21,740 nt of DNA, from the NCBI GenBank assembly GCA_034696485.1, contig JAQIWT010000379.1, forward strand, positions 1 to 21,740, given 5' to 3'. This document shows positions 1 to 10,264 of this stretch, in pieces. Both the position numbers and the translations under genes were made by a program. Source of the stretch: Isohypsibius dastychi. Taxonomy: Eukaryota; Tardigrada; Eutardigrada; Parachela; Isohypsibiidae. Within the stretch, counting starts at the first letter, position 1; each line of letters opens with the position of its first letter. The notes below the pieces were generated by a model, which worked only from the letters and a program-made list of their open reading frames with translations, ran no database searches and was not told the origin of the DNA.

Positions 1-403
1 GGGGGTTTGCCTCGCTGATTGGAATTAGAATGGTGACAGAGTCAATCGGCGCGATGGATGCACCCGGTGCCATATCTCCGACTGGGGTGACAATCTTCAC
101 GAAGTCGAACGGCTTGATCGAGGTGATAATGGTCTCAAAGTCAAGCGGCGCGAAGGATACACGCGGTCTTATATCTGCGAAGGATTCAAAGGGCTGGTAG
201 AATTTCGTGTCGAAGAAATCGACTGGACCAGAATAGGTGCGCTCAGTGATGAGGATGTTACTCTGTAAAACTGCGACGCCATTGAAGGTCGTCATCTGTG
301 TGTTGCAAGCGTCGATATTCATGAAGATATGATGAAAGTCGCATCTTTTGGTTGCAACCAAAAAGCTCATGTGAGATCCGTAAAGTATGAGGTCGCGGAA
401 CAT
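1..403 (-). CDS. Unidentified protein, C-terminal side cut by window edge
   Basis: The minus strand is open from ATG at 403-401 to the left edge, 134 codons without a stop. An in-frame TGA lies a little upstream (near 440), so 403 is either the start or lies in an internal exon. The product begins MFRDLILYGSHMSFLVATK and later contains TYSGPVDFFDTKFYQPF. Its second half has two similar stretches, FAPLDFETIIT and IAPIDSVTILI, each after a serine, so there may be a weak internal repeat. I see no signal peptide or membrane helix. I do not recognise the family. Many F-box proteins in small-genome invertebrates have such poorly conserved tails, and an F-box gene lies at the other end of the window, but that link is only a guess. 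The long open frame and varied composition make coding likely. Confidence 0.5.
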   Translation of the reverse strand, partial: MFRDLILYGSHMSFLVATKRCDFHHIFMNIDACNTQMTTFNGVAVLQSNILITERTYSGPVDFFDTKFYQPFESFADIRPRVSFAPLDFETIITSIKPFDFVKIVTPVGDMAPGASIAPIDSVTILIPISEANP

Positions 404-454
404 TAAAAGTTTTCTTAAACTCCCGAATTTCTTAAAGGCGGTTCACAGTATCCA

Positions 455-573
455 GTTTTGTGAACCGATCAAGGTAAACAACCCCGTTTTCTTGAACCGA
501 CCGTTTTTCTGAACCTGTTCAAACAATCTGGGTATGTGAACCCTAAGGTTAACAAAACCCGTTTTCTTGAACC
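455..573. repeat. Degenerate short repeats built on TTTTnTTGAACC
   Basis: Variants of GTTTTCTTGAACC occur at 455-466, 486-498, 503-515 and 561-573. The segment 471-498 is repeated with few changes at 545-573, about 74 bp apart. This looks like a small decayed tandem repeat in non-coding DNA just upstream of the left-edge ORF. Confidence 0.6.
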
Positions 574-599
574 CTGTATGGTAGGATCATGTACTGTAT

Positions 600-1460
600 G
601 GTGTCTGTAAGCTGCAAAAAACGTAAGGAAAAACAGTTCCTCTCAAATATATCTCTATCTTATAGCACAAAATGGGAGTTTACCTGATTGAACGAATTAG
701 TGTACGAGTGGCTTTTGGTGAAAGAAGTCAACAGGCAGTGCGAATTGATCACTGCGAGGCCTTCACTACCTGAAATGGTACTTCGAGAATGTGTCATAGA
801 TCTCATCTTTACCACAGAACACGCGTGGAGACTGGGAGAGGTTCATGACGCTTGTGAATGTTCAGTTATGTATATCACTCGGTCCTACCGAGTCTTGCTG
901 TCGAGTGGGCTGCAATAGGAGTTTTCAGCCAATCAGACCTGTGCTACGTGATACCACACCTCTAGTCAACTGCAAGACGCACGTGACTAGCGGCATTTAC
1001 GCAGTAGACTGCGTCATATCGTCACCTCGTTTCTCATTCTTCATGTCAATATTTTGCTTTTGAAATGGCAGTATTTTTTGATATATATGGCAAAACGGAT
1101 TTCTACTTAAAGAAAAGATATAGGATTGAGAAACAGGAAGCCTCCGGTTGACAAGAATGAAACAAGAGGGTCGCCTGAGCTTGGGTCCACAATGAATTGA
1201 ATGGCATCTACGGGAGGCAGGGAGTTTCAAGATTTTATGCGGGAATCACTGTTTTATCAGTTATGCTCACGGTACCAGCAACGAAAGCGCTCAAGGATGA
1301 TTCGCAGTTTAACTCGAAAGATGCTCGGTTAGCTCTACGTTCATCTTGCAAGCATAACAAAGCAACTTTCGAAATAAATAGTTTTCCACGCACAGAAGCT
1401 TGTTATAAGCGGTTGTGGGTCAGGCAAAACTCTCGGTCTTGGAAAAGTAAGATTTAGTAA
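600..1460. other. Intergenic stretch with no supported gene
   Basis: Only short open frames occur here. The one at 688-918 (+) includes LPEMVLRECVIDLIF, which faintly resembles the start of an F-box, but it is short, has no conserved tryptophan and no credible splice partner. Nothing else is recognisable on either strand. Confidence 0.4.
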
Positions 1461-1465
1461 CTCAC

Positions 1466-1699
1466 CAAGCGGGTTGAGGAAGTTGAACTACAGTACCTCG
1501 GACCGAGTGCTTTCCACGCAATAGCGTGAACCCGTAGGTATTTATTGTCTCCGAATGAGACAAAGTGAACACCTGGAAAATTAACAGAGGCGTCCAGTTC
1601 CATGATAGGTTCCAAATGGGCATCAGTGAACACACCTTTTTCACACTTATGATTGTCAGGCCTTATTAATTTTGATTGGGAATGGTGGCTCTTGGAAAT
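1466..1699 (-). CDS. Candidate exon of an unidentified gene
   Basis: The minus strand is open for 78 codons after a TGA at 1702-1700 and ends exactly at a strong splice donor, TTG|GTGAGT, at 1466/1465. The peptide includes FPGVHFVSFGDNKYLRVHA and IAWKALGPRYCSS. It looks protein-like and is longer than chance would favour in this composition. I could not place its acceptor or find neighbouring exons, and I do not recognise the family. It lies about 250 bp downstream of Kelch gene A on the same strand. It could be a true exon of a small gene or a remnant of an older one. Confidence 0.3.
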
Positions 1700-2198
1700 T
1701 CAAGCCAGGATTGAATGTACTTCGCTTGACTAGTTTCCCCTCCGTCTTTCTCATGGGCTGTCTGTTTCATTCCAACTCAATCAAGCTGAATATTCGAAAT
1801 TATGACATCCGGATCCAAAAGACACATACAATGTACAATGCAATTTCGACCATTGTTAATGAAGTTTGAACCGAAAAAGAAAATACACAGCAGTCTTTCA
1901 ATCTGTCAGAATTGGTAAATTAAATCGTGGATGACCGAAAACATCAAGATGCTTCAGTCGTCGAGCGGTGGCGTTGCAATTGTTCGCGGCGAAAGATTGA
2001 ATGTAGAGGCCAGAAGACGAACTGGTAAATATCCTGGGTATCTCATGCTGCAAGCGGTTTCATGGCCTTTTGTCCACGAATCCGCGAGATGATCATAAAA
2101 CCATGAAGAAGTGTGCTCGGCTCCTCGACTCGCGGAGACAATACAGACGATCTTGTTCTCCACGTTCAAAACTTGCTCAATGATATGAGGGCAGGGGG

Positions 2199-3109
2199 CT
2201 AGAAAAGTAATATTCTGGATTAATCCTGTTTTGCAAGGAATTTGACAGTCACGGACAACAGTCTAGAAATAAACCGCTGGCTTTATCATGTAGCATTATT
2301 CAAAGTTCGTTACAAATATATTTCAGCTGCCGCGGTCAGTTCTGGGAGCAGTCACAAATCTAGGAAAAAACTCGCTCGATTAAGAGCAGGCTTACCACGT
2401 AAGATGGCGCCTGCTACCAGACAGTAATGGTAGCGCACATGCCAGCCAATCAATACGAATTACTCTATGCCTTTGAGTTCGAGGGGACTCCATCCATTAC
2501 ATCTTAGAATGGAACTACGTTTGACAAACACTACTTTGTTACGTACATACGATGCGTAACGTACGATTTCCGCCGGAAGTAACATCTGACCGGAAGTACT
2601 TTCCGACGGACGTGACATCCAACGGAAGTGATTTCCGCTAGATGTGAAACCCAACCAGAACCTTGCTTCTTTGCCAAATTATGAATTTTAGGATTACGTA
2701 CAAATTTTGAAATTTTAATCGGTGGAGTGCTATGGTTTCTTGAGCCAAATCTTCCGGGAGTTCATAGTTTTAGGTGGAATTGATCGACAGAAAAATATCT
2801 CAAGATCAGGCCTTAAGACATTTGCCGCTATTCATTCACTGGTCTACTACACCAAACTTTGATCTAGCAATAAGAATGAAGAACAACCTTCCGAAAATGG
2901 AAACTCTGATGCTTTTGCCATTCCTTACTGGTAGGGCCCGTCGGCCCAAAAACGAAGGGGAATCTTGGTGTAAATGTTACATCTCTTTTAATATGCAGAA
3001 CACGCTAAATTCTTGTCTAAGACCTCAGTGGATTCGAATTTGATGATCGATTAAGGATCAATTGGATATGATCGGATTTAGATCTTAGAAGTTCAGAGAT
3101 GAACCTTAC
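2199..3109 (-). other. Enlarged last intron of Kelch A, with foreign-looking DNA
   Basis: The equivalent intron is 431 bp in gene B and 321 bp in gene C, but 911 bp here. The part near 2880-2980 resembles the B intron near 7840-7900 (shared GGCCCAAAA and GTGTnAAT blocks), so the ends are homologous. The extra DNA is mostly between about 2240 and 2800 and contains the CCGGAAGT repeat cluster. Short open frames inside it match nothing I know. Confidence 0.6.
2573..2638. repeat. Four 16-17 bp tandem units with CGGAAGTG-type cores
   Basis: The units lie at 2573-2589, 2590-2606, 2607-2622 and 2623-2638. Each starts (C)CGGAAGT or CGGACGT. They alternate between an ACATC and a TTTCC second half, so the higher-order period is about 33 bp. 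A CGTACG-rich palindromic patch lies just upstream at 2539-2565. The cluster is in the last intron of Kelch A. Confidence 0.6.
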
Positions 3110-5127
3110 CGCTAATGCGAAATTCCGAAGTATCTGCATTGAAAATCCGCAATGTGGTCTCGCAATTTCCTGAAATACAGGTCGTCAGCGAGAGTGCAGT
3201 ATTGATTGGTATTTGTTTCTACCTGAAATGTACAGCATTCCATTAGGCCCAGTACAGCAACTTTTTGGGTTGTGCCTAAAGGGTGGTGTGATTGGTGGAG
3301 AGATCGACCAGTCCTCCTCTTCCGGATCAAAGACATGATGATCGGTCCCACCCGTGAATAGATGAAGCTTTCCGGCCAGTCCAACAAGCAAAGTATAATG
3401 GACATAGCGAAGATAGCGTGGCGAATAAAGCTTCTCCACGTTGGTGGTACCAATGGGGAGACACTCGAAAGTGAAGATCTCTGTCTCCGGATCATTGTCT
3501 GTCAATGTACTCTGATCCTGCGCAGCCAGATAAAAGTTTCCATCAAGATATGCTGCTGAACCTAGAATATACTTCCGTCAGGGATACGGCATATGTAGAT
3601 ATACTATACATGTAAATCCAGGTCATAGATGTTGTTTCATTTTAGCACTCAGATAAATCATCTTACCGAATCCACATCTTTCCAGGGAATAGCCAGGCGG
3701 GATGGCTCCAAATTTCGGGGTCCAGATATTAAGTACCGGATCGAATGCATACAGGAATTCATCTCGTAACATGTAAATGACATTCGCCGGAGATACAACG
3801 AAGCAGACATCAGGATCAGGGGAATAACCTCGAGCGTCGAACCGGTTGGGTAAAGTCACTGATCCTGCAGATCGACCGAATGGGTCGAAATACACGATCC
3901 CACCGACTCCATTGTACTGCATGATTGCCAAAACCTCCATTGTTCCTAAAAACGACAACATTATGGGCAGGCAAGGCAACCGGTTGCTAGCAACACCATG
4001 AACATACTAGGTTGGGATTCCGACGAATCGTTGATAGAGCTAACAAACATGCGAATAAGATGCGGTGTTGAAGGCTCAAAGAGGAACTCCGTCAGAACAT
4101 TTTCTGACAAACAGCCACCGCGAATATGCTTGGTCAAGGCTAGAAAATCATCACACCGTTTCGAAAGATCGAAGGCAACCCAGCGGCAGAGAGTCCGGAA
4201 TAGAATATCTTCGGAGACGACGAAGAGAGCAGGATCCGAAACGATATCCAACCACTGAAAGAGAAGCTGAAATTCGATAATAATTCGACTAAGGCCACTA
4301 TAGTAACAACTACCTGTCTTCCAGACATTTCCATCAACTGTTCGGGGCATTCCGCCAGTATGTACTCAAATTTGGCCTTCATAAACGTGGAAGCTTTCTC
4401 ACTCAAACCAACATAACCGTGGTATTCCTCTGGTGTCGAATAGCACCACAGAATAACCGAGCTGTTGTAGAGTTTCATTTCTTTTCGAATCAAATCAGAA
4501 AACTGACGGGAAAGGTTTGTCATCTGAAGAAAGTTGGCTGCACCAATCAGGGTCGAAAGGTCGATATGATCACTCATTTCTAGTAGTCCAGTCGAAGCAA
4601 GCTCGAGCAAACTCGAAACATGCACGTCATATGTTTCCTCGTACAAAGAATTAAGAACATTCTCACCTTTTGAAGACATCAAGTGGAATATTCTCCAGCT
4701 TGATTTCAGGAGTTGAGTCTACTTCATTCTTGTTCAGCGTTCCACAAAAGATTGGAAATATCTGCTGATCTGGAGAAGATAACTTTTGCGACAAACGATG
4801 GCATCTCCATCTTGTCCTTCGCCGTGAACCATTATTCGATCTTCCGAATTCATCATCCAATGTTCTTGGAGAAGTTTCAGCGATTCATCAGCGTCAGGCT
4901 CAAACAACTTTGCATACGACTTCCCACCCCTCTGGATCACAACTCGTGCAGGCCAATCCATTTTAGAAGAAGATTCAATAGATATGAATACAAGAATCGC
5001 TCTTCTCTCGAGAATATCTCGCCAGCAAAAGTAAATGGAATGGAATGGTTTTCGCCCAGCCTGATTGAGTAGAGAATGCCACCATAGTGCCATTTTGCTT
5101 TTCCTTCACCCATGAGCTACACGCAGA

Positions 5128-5147
5128 GTCAGTTGAGCGGTACCCGC
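5128..5147 (-). promoter_or_regulatory. Conserved upstream element of Kelch A
   Basis: This 20-bp block, with core GAGCGGTACCCGC on the plus strand, matches 19 of 20 bases at 10170-10189 upstream of gene B. It is 167 bp upstream of the A start codon and 162 bp upstream in B, while flanking DNA has diverged. That suggests a promoter or start-site element. I do not see it upstream of C. Confidence 0.45.
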
Positions 5148-5231
5148 TGACTGTGTACTCCCCTCACGTGCTGCGTCCAACCATGATTTTGGGATTTTGG
5201 CAAAATCCATGTTTTGGGCCATACAACTTTG

Positions 5232-5726
5232 CAGAGGCGAAGGGAGAGGGGGGGGGGGCAATGGGGCAATTGCCCCTCTGTCAAGCCTTTTTGACTTTGC
5301 CGCAGGGCATTTTGAGAAACGAATATCTGGATCGATTGACGCAGGGCGTTTTTGCTGACTTACATTTTGACCGTTTGCCGCACGAAATTTTACGACCCAA
5401 AAAGTTATTATTATTATTTCTATAATTATCTTATTATTTTAATAACTTTTTTTGGGTATTTTTAAATTGTTTTAGACTGCGGATAAGTATAAACAGTTTT
5501 AAATAATTTTCAGTGCAAAGCTAGCAGTTTTAAGAAATGAATGAAAGCAAATTTGCTTCTTTTTGAAAAATTGCCCCTCTGCATTATCCAGTGAAAGGGG
5601 GAGCCGCAGGGCAATTTTCATGAAACCCCGTTGCCCCCCGGCATTTTTTACGATCGTAGCATGGGTGGCTTTGCCGCAGGGCAACGGATTGCCCCTAGTA
5701 TACCTCAGACCTCTCTTCGCCTCTGT
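5232..5726. mobile_element. hAT-type non-autonomous element (MITE)
   Basis: The ends are inverted: CAGAGGCGAAG at 5232-5242 and CTTCGCCTCTG at 5715-5725, with further partial pairing inside. The element is flanked by a perfect 8-bp direct repeat CAACTTTG at 5224-5231 and 5727-5734. An 8-bp target duplication with CAGAG-like ends is the signature of the hAT superfamily. Inside are subterminal copies of GCCGCAGGGCA (near 5301, 5604 and 5671) and related forms, GGGCAATTGCCCC palindromes and an AT-rich centre. There is no transposase frame, so it depends on an autonomous relative. It sits about 270 bp upstream of the Kelch A start codon. Confidence 0.8.
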
Positions 5727-5734
5727 CAACTTTG

Positions 5735-6205
5735 TACGCACTTTTCCCAAGTTACCTCTATGGTTTCTGTGGACTTCGATTTGTTATCGAATTGGGAGAT
5801 TCAACATATATCCGTGAGGTCCAGGAAAATCAAGCCATCACCAGAAAATTAGGAAGTCCTCCTGAAAATTGGTAGTTTGGAATCTGACAAGCAAACCAAA
5901 TTCAAGCAAATTCAAAATGTTCTTGAGTTTCTGCCATGGATAGTACGTATAACTCTTCAATTTTCATTTTAGTAACCAAAGTAAACCCTTCCTGACTCCT
6001 GACACAAGCAGAACAAAAAAGCATCTCGTTCGTGGTCTTTGTTCTATTTCACGGCCGAAACAAGAAAACTACTCGAAAGATTCGGCGCCAGTCTAGCTAG
6101 ACGATCTTAGTTGGCTTCCCGTTCTCATCAAGAGTCCATGGAGGTTTGAGCCCGTTCAATGTAAAATTTCTGCTCACACGTCGGTAGTCGTCAACTTCCT
6201 TTCGT
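5735..6205. other. Intergenic stretch, possible exon tail on minus strand
   Basis: Mostly unremarkable AT-rich DNA. On the minus strand, near 6195-6095, a frame reads VSRNFTLNGLKPPWTLDENG and ends in a stop. It looks protein-like and could be the final exon of the zona pellucida gene just upstream, but I cannot fix a splice junction. Confidence 0.3.
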
Positions 6206-6213
6206 CCTTTCGT

Positions 6214-6816
6214 TCATTCGACGGAAGGATCTTGCCGGCAAGATTCTTGCGTCGGCAAGATCCTGTCGTTTCTGTTAAGAACCTTTCGTTTTATATGTAA
6301 TTTCGGCCGATGGTCCGTCACCCAGTCGGTCATCTCGCTTTCTTGAACATTGCTCCTGTTGAAGAGGGGATATTTGCCGGATCCACATTGGCTATTGCAG
6401 GCAACATCTGGGTTGGCATTGAAACCCACTGGTCTGGCTCTGCAGATATTAACTTGGCAATGGAGATATACTTGTGGACCAAGAGAGTCGAAAGCAGCTA
6501 CTTGGATGGCGAAAGGTGTGCTTGGGAAAATGAGAACCATTTGCGGAAGATGGAGGGGTGGATGGCAACTAGAAAACACGAAATTGGAGAAGTTGCAGAA
6601 AAAGTATAGATTTGCTGGGATCACTCTCTCACTCTCATGTCATAGATTGTAAACCTGTTCGTGTAGAGTGGGTCAGAAGAACCAGTTGCCCAACAGTTGT
6701 CTATGAAGATCTCTCAGTTCTTCTCCTGATCGAAATTGTCGAAGGTCAGTGCATACACCAGGATTGTTGTGGTGAAGACCAGAGAGCTTTCCATGACGCT
6801 GGTGCTTGCACTGAGT
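6214..6816 (-). pseudogene. Zona pellucida (ZP) domain gene remnant
   Basis: Two exons, 6816-6625 and 6568-6214, are joined by a 56-bp intron (GTGATC...TTCTAG, phase 2). The first contains IDNCWATGSSDP, the hallmark C-W-A-T segment of the ZP-C half. The second contains FAIQVAAFDSLGPQVYLHC, then QVNICRA and cysteines at VACNSQC, the typical end of a ZP domain. ZP proteins are secreted or membrane-anchored polymers of cuticle, eggshell and apical matrices. Four residues before the IDNCWAT motif the frame has a TGA (6716-6714) where the consensus has a hydrophobic residue, so the reading frame is broken. The C-terminal tail runs into a palindromic insertion and stops at 6214. An open frame at 7056-6862 ending NEDRYS could be the ZP-N half, but its phase does not match. 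Most likely a decayed gene. Confidence 0.7.
6215..6281. mobile_element. 67-bp palindromic mini-insertion
   Basis: It is flanked by the 9-bp direct repeat CCTTTCGTT at 6206-6214 and 6282-6290, as expected for a target duplication. Inside, ATCTTGCCGGCAAGAT (6229-6244) is a perfect palindrome and GTCGGCAAGAT follows at 6251-6261. The same words recur at the right edge of the window. It interrupts the ZP tail. Confidence 0.5.
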
Positions 6817-7349
6817 CTGTAATTACCGATTTTGTCAGTTCATCATATCTCAAGCTCATCCTCAACTATATCTGTCTTCGTTGTCCAAGTTTCCCAAATT
6901 TAACGGGTAGACGAAGTACATTCCTGGTACATTACTGGTCTCTGACAGACCCGAGCTTTTGCAACCACCGGTGGCGAGAGTTCCATATTTGTGTATCAAA
7001 TGGCGAGGCATTAGCCAGCCAGTTTTGATGACCGACTTCCTTTCGGTGGCTTCCATTTTAATTTATTAACAGCCGGAATCTTGAAAACTAACTCGAAAAC
7101 CAGCCAGACGATAGCTGACAATGAGCTGATTTTTCACTTTCGTTTTTCATCGTTTTTTCAAGACATTCGTTCATTCCAACTCATTCAAGGTAAGCAGTCA
7201 AAATAACTTTAGGTCATCATCCAAAAATCAAATATTCAATGAGTGTCTCACCATTGTACATCACGGCCGAATAGTAAGATACTACAACAGTTGCCAATTA
7301 ATTTGCGAAACTGACTGGAAATTGTAGTTGGTCACAGAATCAAGATGCT

Positions 7350-10008
7350 TCAGTCTTCGATGTGTCGAGTTGCAATCTTTGCGGGTAAAATATCGAATGA
7401 AGAAGCCAGCAGCCGAACGGGTAAACATATACTGTTGCTATATACGCTGTAGGAGGCTTCAGGGCCTTCAGTCCACAAGTCCGTCAGATGATCATAAAAC
7501 CATGAATGGGGCCGGGTCGTTTGATATCCGCCTATGTCGAGCAAGCACACAATCTTGTTCTCCACGTTCAAGACCTGCCAAACTGCATGAGGTCCGGGAG
7601 CTGAAAAAAGCAATAATTCAGATCTATTTTGTTTCGAATACCGTACACCAGGATTTTCGCTTCATCCAAGCCTGCAAGCTTGCTTTATCGAAAATAGCAA
7701 CCCGAGTGGCGCCAGTACCTTGATTGGCTTTTAGTATTGAATTACCACTTCTTCAGCGCAGACAGAATGAATTCAGATATTATGTGAGTTCTGACTTCAA
7801 GGTACCGGTAGTTTTTTAAACATTGATTCCTGAGAAATGGAAACTGCGGTGGCTTTTGAACCCAGGAAGGCCCAAAAGGCCCCAATATCGGTGTGAATAT
7901 CCACACCCAAAAAAAAGCTATACATATGTATTCCGGTTTACTCCATCAGTGAACTCCATTTAGATGACAAATATAAGTGAAATTAGAAAAGATAGGATTC
8001 AATTCCTACAAAGTTGATAGATTACCCTTACCACTTATGCGAATTTCCGAAGTAGCTGCATTGCAAATCCACAGCGTAGTTTCGTTCTCTCCTGAAAACC
8101 AGAGATCGTCAGATCGATAGCTGATGCGACTTCGCTTCTACCTGAGATGTATATCATTCCGTCAGGCCCAACACAGCAACTTTGTGGGCCGTACTTGAAG
8201 GGTGGTCTGACTGGTGAAGCAACCGACCAAGCCTCAGCCGATGAGACATTGCTGGGGTCGAAGATGTGATGGTTCTTCTGATCGAATATATGGATCTTTC
8301 CGGCCAGTCCGATTAATGAGAGATCCCTGGCATAAAACCCGGCAAGCCGAACGTAGTCTGGTACGTCGAGCTTCCTGACATTGATGGTATTCAGCTGGCA
8401 ACAATCGACTTTGAAGATCTCGCTTCTGGAGGCATCATCATCCCACGAAGCCATATAAGCATACCCATCAAGATATGCTGGGCTCCCTAGAACACACTTC
8501 GGTCACACTTAGCATAGAAAAGTAAATATGTATGGAAATGAACTCAGACCATAAAACAAGTTCATATTTCACAAACGGATAAAACACAAACTGGCTGGTT
8601 ACGCTTTGCCTCTCTGCCCTACGCGTAGAAAAGGGTCATACGCGGGCTCCAAAATCAAGTTACCAGTTGCGTAACTCACGAGAAATATCTTGTAATTTAA
8701 CGAATGAAACTGCGAAAGAAACTTACTGTAATTAAGGTCGAATCGTCGGAAAGAAAAGCCAGGCGGGATGTCTGCGATCTTTGGAGTCCAGATATCGGTG
8801 ACCGGATCGACTGCATACAGGAAGCCATCTCGAAACATGTGTATGATATTCGCCGGAGATACTACTGAGCTAACTTGAGCGGAATCACCTTGAGCGTCTG
8901 ATTTATTGACTAAGATCACTGATTTTGTAGATCGACCGAACGGGTCGAAACACTCGATCCCTTCCTCCCACTCGTACGGCAAGTATGCCACCACCTCAAT
9001 GGTTCCTGCAAACAATAACCATCTGAGCAGGCGGCCTGCAAGTAACAGCATGTACATACTTGGTTGGGATTCTGACGAATCGTTAAGAGAGCCAGCAAAC
9101 ATGCGAACAACAGATGGTATTGAAGTATCATCCCGAAACTCTGCTACAATCATTTCCGACAGACAACCACCGCGGATATATCTTGTCAAAGCTACGAAGT
9201 CATCTGACCGTTTTGAAGGGTTGAAGGCAACCCAACGACAGAGAGTTCGGAAAAGACAATCTTCGGAGACAACGAAAACAGCGGGATCCGAAATCATATC
9301 CAACCACTGAAAATAAAGCTGGTATTTGATACAATTTGTCCAGGAGTGCTACCAAATACCTGTTTTCCAGACATGCCCATGACCTGCTCCTGACAAGTGG
9401 CGAGAATGTTTTCAAATTTCGCCTTGACAAATGTTAAAGCTTCCTCGCTTAAACCAACATGACCATGGTACTCCTCTGGCGTCAAATAGCACCACATAAT
9501 CACCGAATTGTTGTGGAATTCCATTTCATCTCGAAATAGTTCCAAAAACCAACTTGAAAGGTTTGCCATCTCCAGGAAGTTCGCAGCACCAACGAGAGTC
9601 GCAAGATCAGTGTGATCACCCATTGCCAGAAGTCCAGTCGATGCAAGCTCCAGCAAACTTGAAACACGAACGTGAAAAGTTTACTTAAACACAATAATCA
9701 CAAAAATTTTCTCACTTTTTGAAGACCACAAGAGGGATATTCTCAAGCTTGATTTCAGGAATCGAATCTGCATGATTGTTGTTCCAGCGTCCGACGAAAG
9801 ATCGGAAATATCCGCTGATCTGGAGAATGTAACTTTTACGACAAACGATAGCATCATCGCCGTCTTCACCACGAACAACAATCTGATCTTCCAAGCTCAT
9901 TTTCCAATGTTCCTGGAGAATTCTCAGTGTGTCATCAGCGTCAGGCTCGAACAACATGATGTATGGTTTCCCATTCCTCTGGATCACAAGTCTTGCTGGC
10001 CAATCCAT
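7350..10008 (-). CDS. BTB-BACK-Kelch protein, gene B (intact)
   Basis: Seven exons join in frame: 10008-9716, 9657-9360, 9306-9060, 9005-8727, 8486-8142, 8091-8032 and 7600-7350, giving 590 aa. Introns are 58, 53, 54, 240, 50 and 431 bp, all GT-AG, with the same phases as A and C. I chose the MDWPAR start because all three genes share it, although the frame stays open upstream to 10155. Roughly, residues 40-145 are BTB (CRKSYILQISGYFRSF), 150-260 BACK (FVVSEDCLFRTLCRWVAF) and 280-590 a degenerate Kelch propeller with FDPFGRSTKSV, AVDPVTDIWTPK and CVGPDGMIYISGR. The classic Kelch double glycines are mostly lost. The family pairs CUL3 with substrates for ubiquitination, usually in the cytoplasm, and that role is inferred here. 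An element shared with gene A lies 162 bp upstream. Confidence 0.9.
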
Positions 10009-10169
10009 TTCAAGAATAGAGACGGAATATATGAATGCAGGCAAAGAAAAAGAATTGCGCGAGAATATCTTTGTCAAAATCGAAAATGGAAGATGTAGAA
10101 ACTGGAATTGTTTGTGCCCAGCCTGATTGTTTCGTGCTGCGTATTTCTCACACAAGAGTTGCCCGCGAA

Positions 10170-10189
10170 GTCAGTGGAGCGGTACCCGC
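10170..10189 (-). promoter_or_regulatory. Conserved upstream element of Kelch B
   Basis: This block matches the one upstream of gene A at 19 of 20 bases (GAGCGGTACCCGC core) and at nearly the same distance from the start codon. Both contain the palindrome GGTACC. It is a likely core-promoter or proximal element kept after duplication. Confidence 0.45.
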
Positions 10190-10264
10190 GTACCATCGAC
10201 CCACTTCAACTGCTTCGGGCAAACAACATATGCTCGGTTCAAGATTGCTTCTAAAGTTGTTGTA

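Larger units (their letters stand above)
1954..4961 (-). pseudogene. BTB-BACK-Kelch gene A, frameshifted in exon 1
   Basis: Seven exons align with genes B and C: 4961-4667, 4611-4314, 4254-4008, 3945-3667, 3561-3223, 3169-3110 and 2198-1954. Introns are 55, 59, 62, 105, 53 and 911 bp, with phases 2,0,1,1,1,1. The BTB fold spans exons 1-2, the BACK domain exons 2-3 and a degenerate beta-propeller exons 4-7, with motifs such as FDPVLNIWTPK and SCCTGPNGMLYISGR. Compared with B and C, one C is missing beside 4735 on the plus strand. The conserved tryptophan codon after FVER becomes TGA (4736-4734), so translation from 4961 would stop after 75 residues. Every other exon is open and all splice sites are intact, so this is either a very young pseudogene or an assembly error. 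Intact members of this family recruit substrates to CUL3 ubiquitin ligase. The product would be 587 aa if the base were present. Confidence 0.9.

Noticed and set aside
688-918. Plus-strand frame with LPEMVLRECVIDLIF, resembling an F-box
   Set aside because: Too short, it lacks the conserved C-terminal tryptophan region, and no splice partner was found.
1466-1699. Possible fascin-type segment (DNKYLRVHA)
   Set aside because: Only a few residues resemble fascin, and no neighbouring trefoil repeat was found.
6310-6609. 99-codon plus-strand frame
   Set aside because: It lies opposite the ZP exon, which carries recognisable domain motifs, so it is a shadow.
8599-8726. Extension of Kelch B exon 4 to a later stop
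   Set aside because: The GTAAGT donor at 8726 and homology with A and C show that this is intron; the frame is open by chance.
10009-10155. Upstream in-frame extension of Kelch B
   Set aside because: The shared MDWPAR start in A, B and C and the loss of similarity upstream favour 10008.
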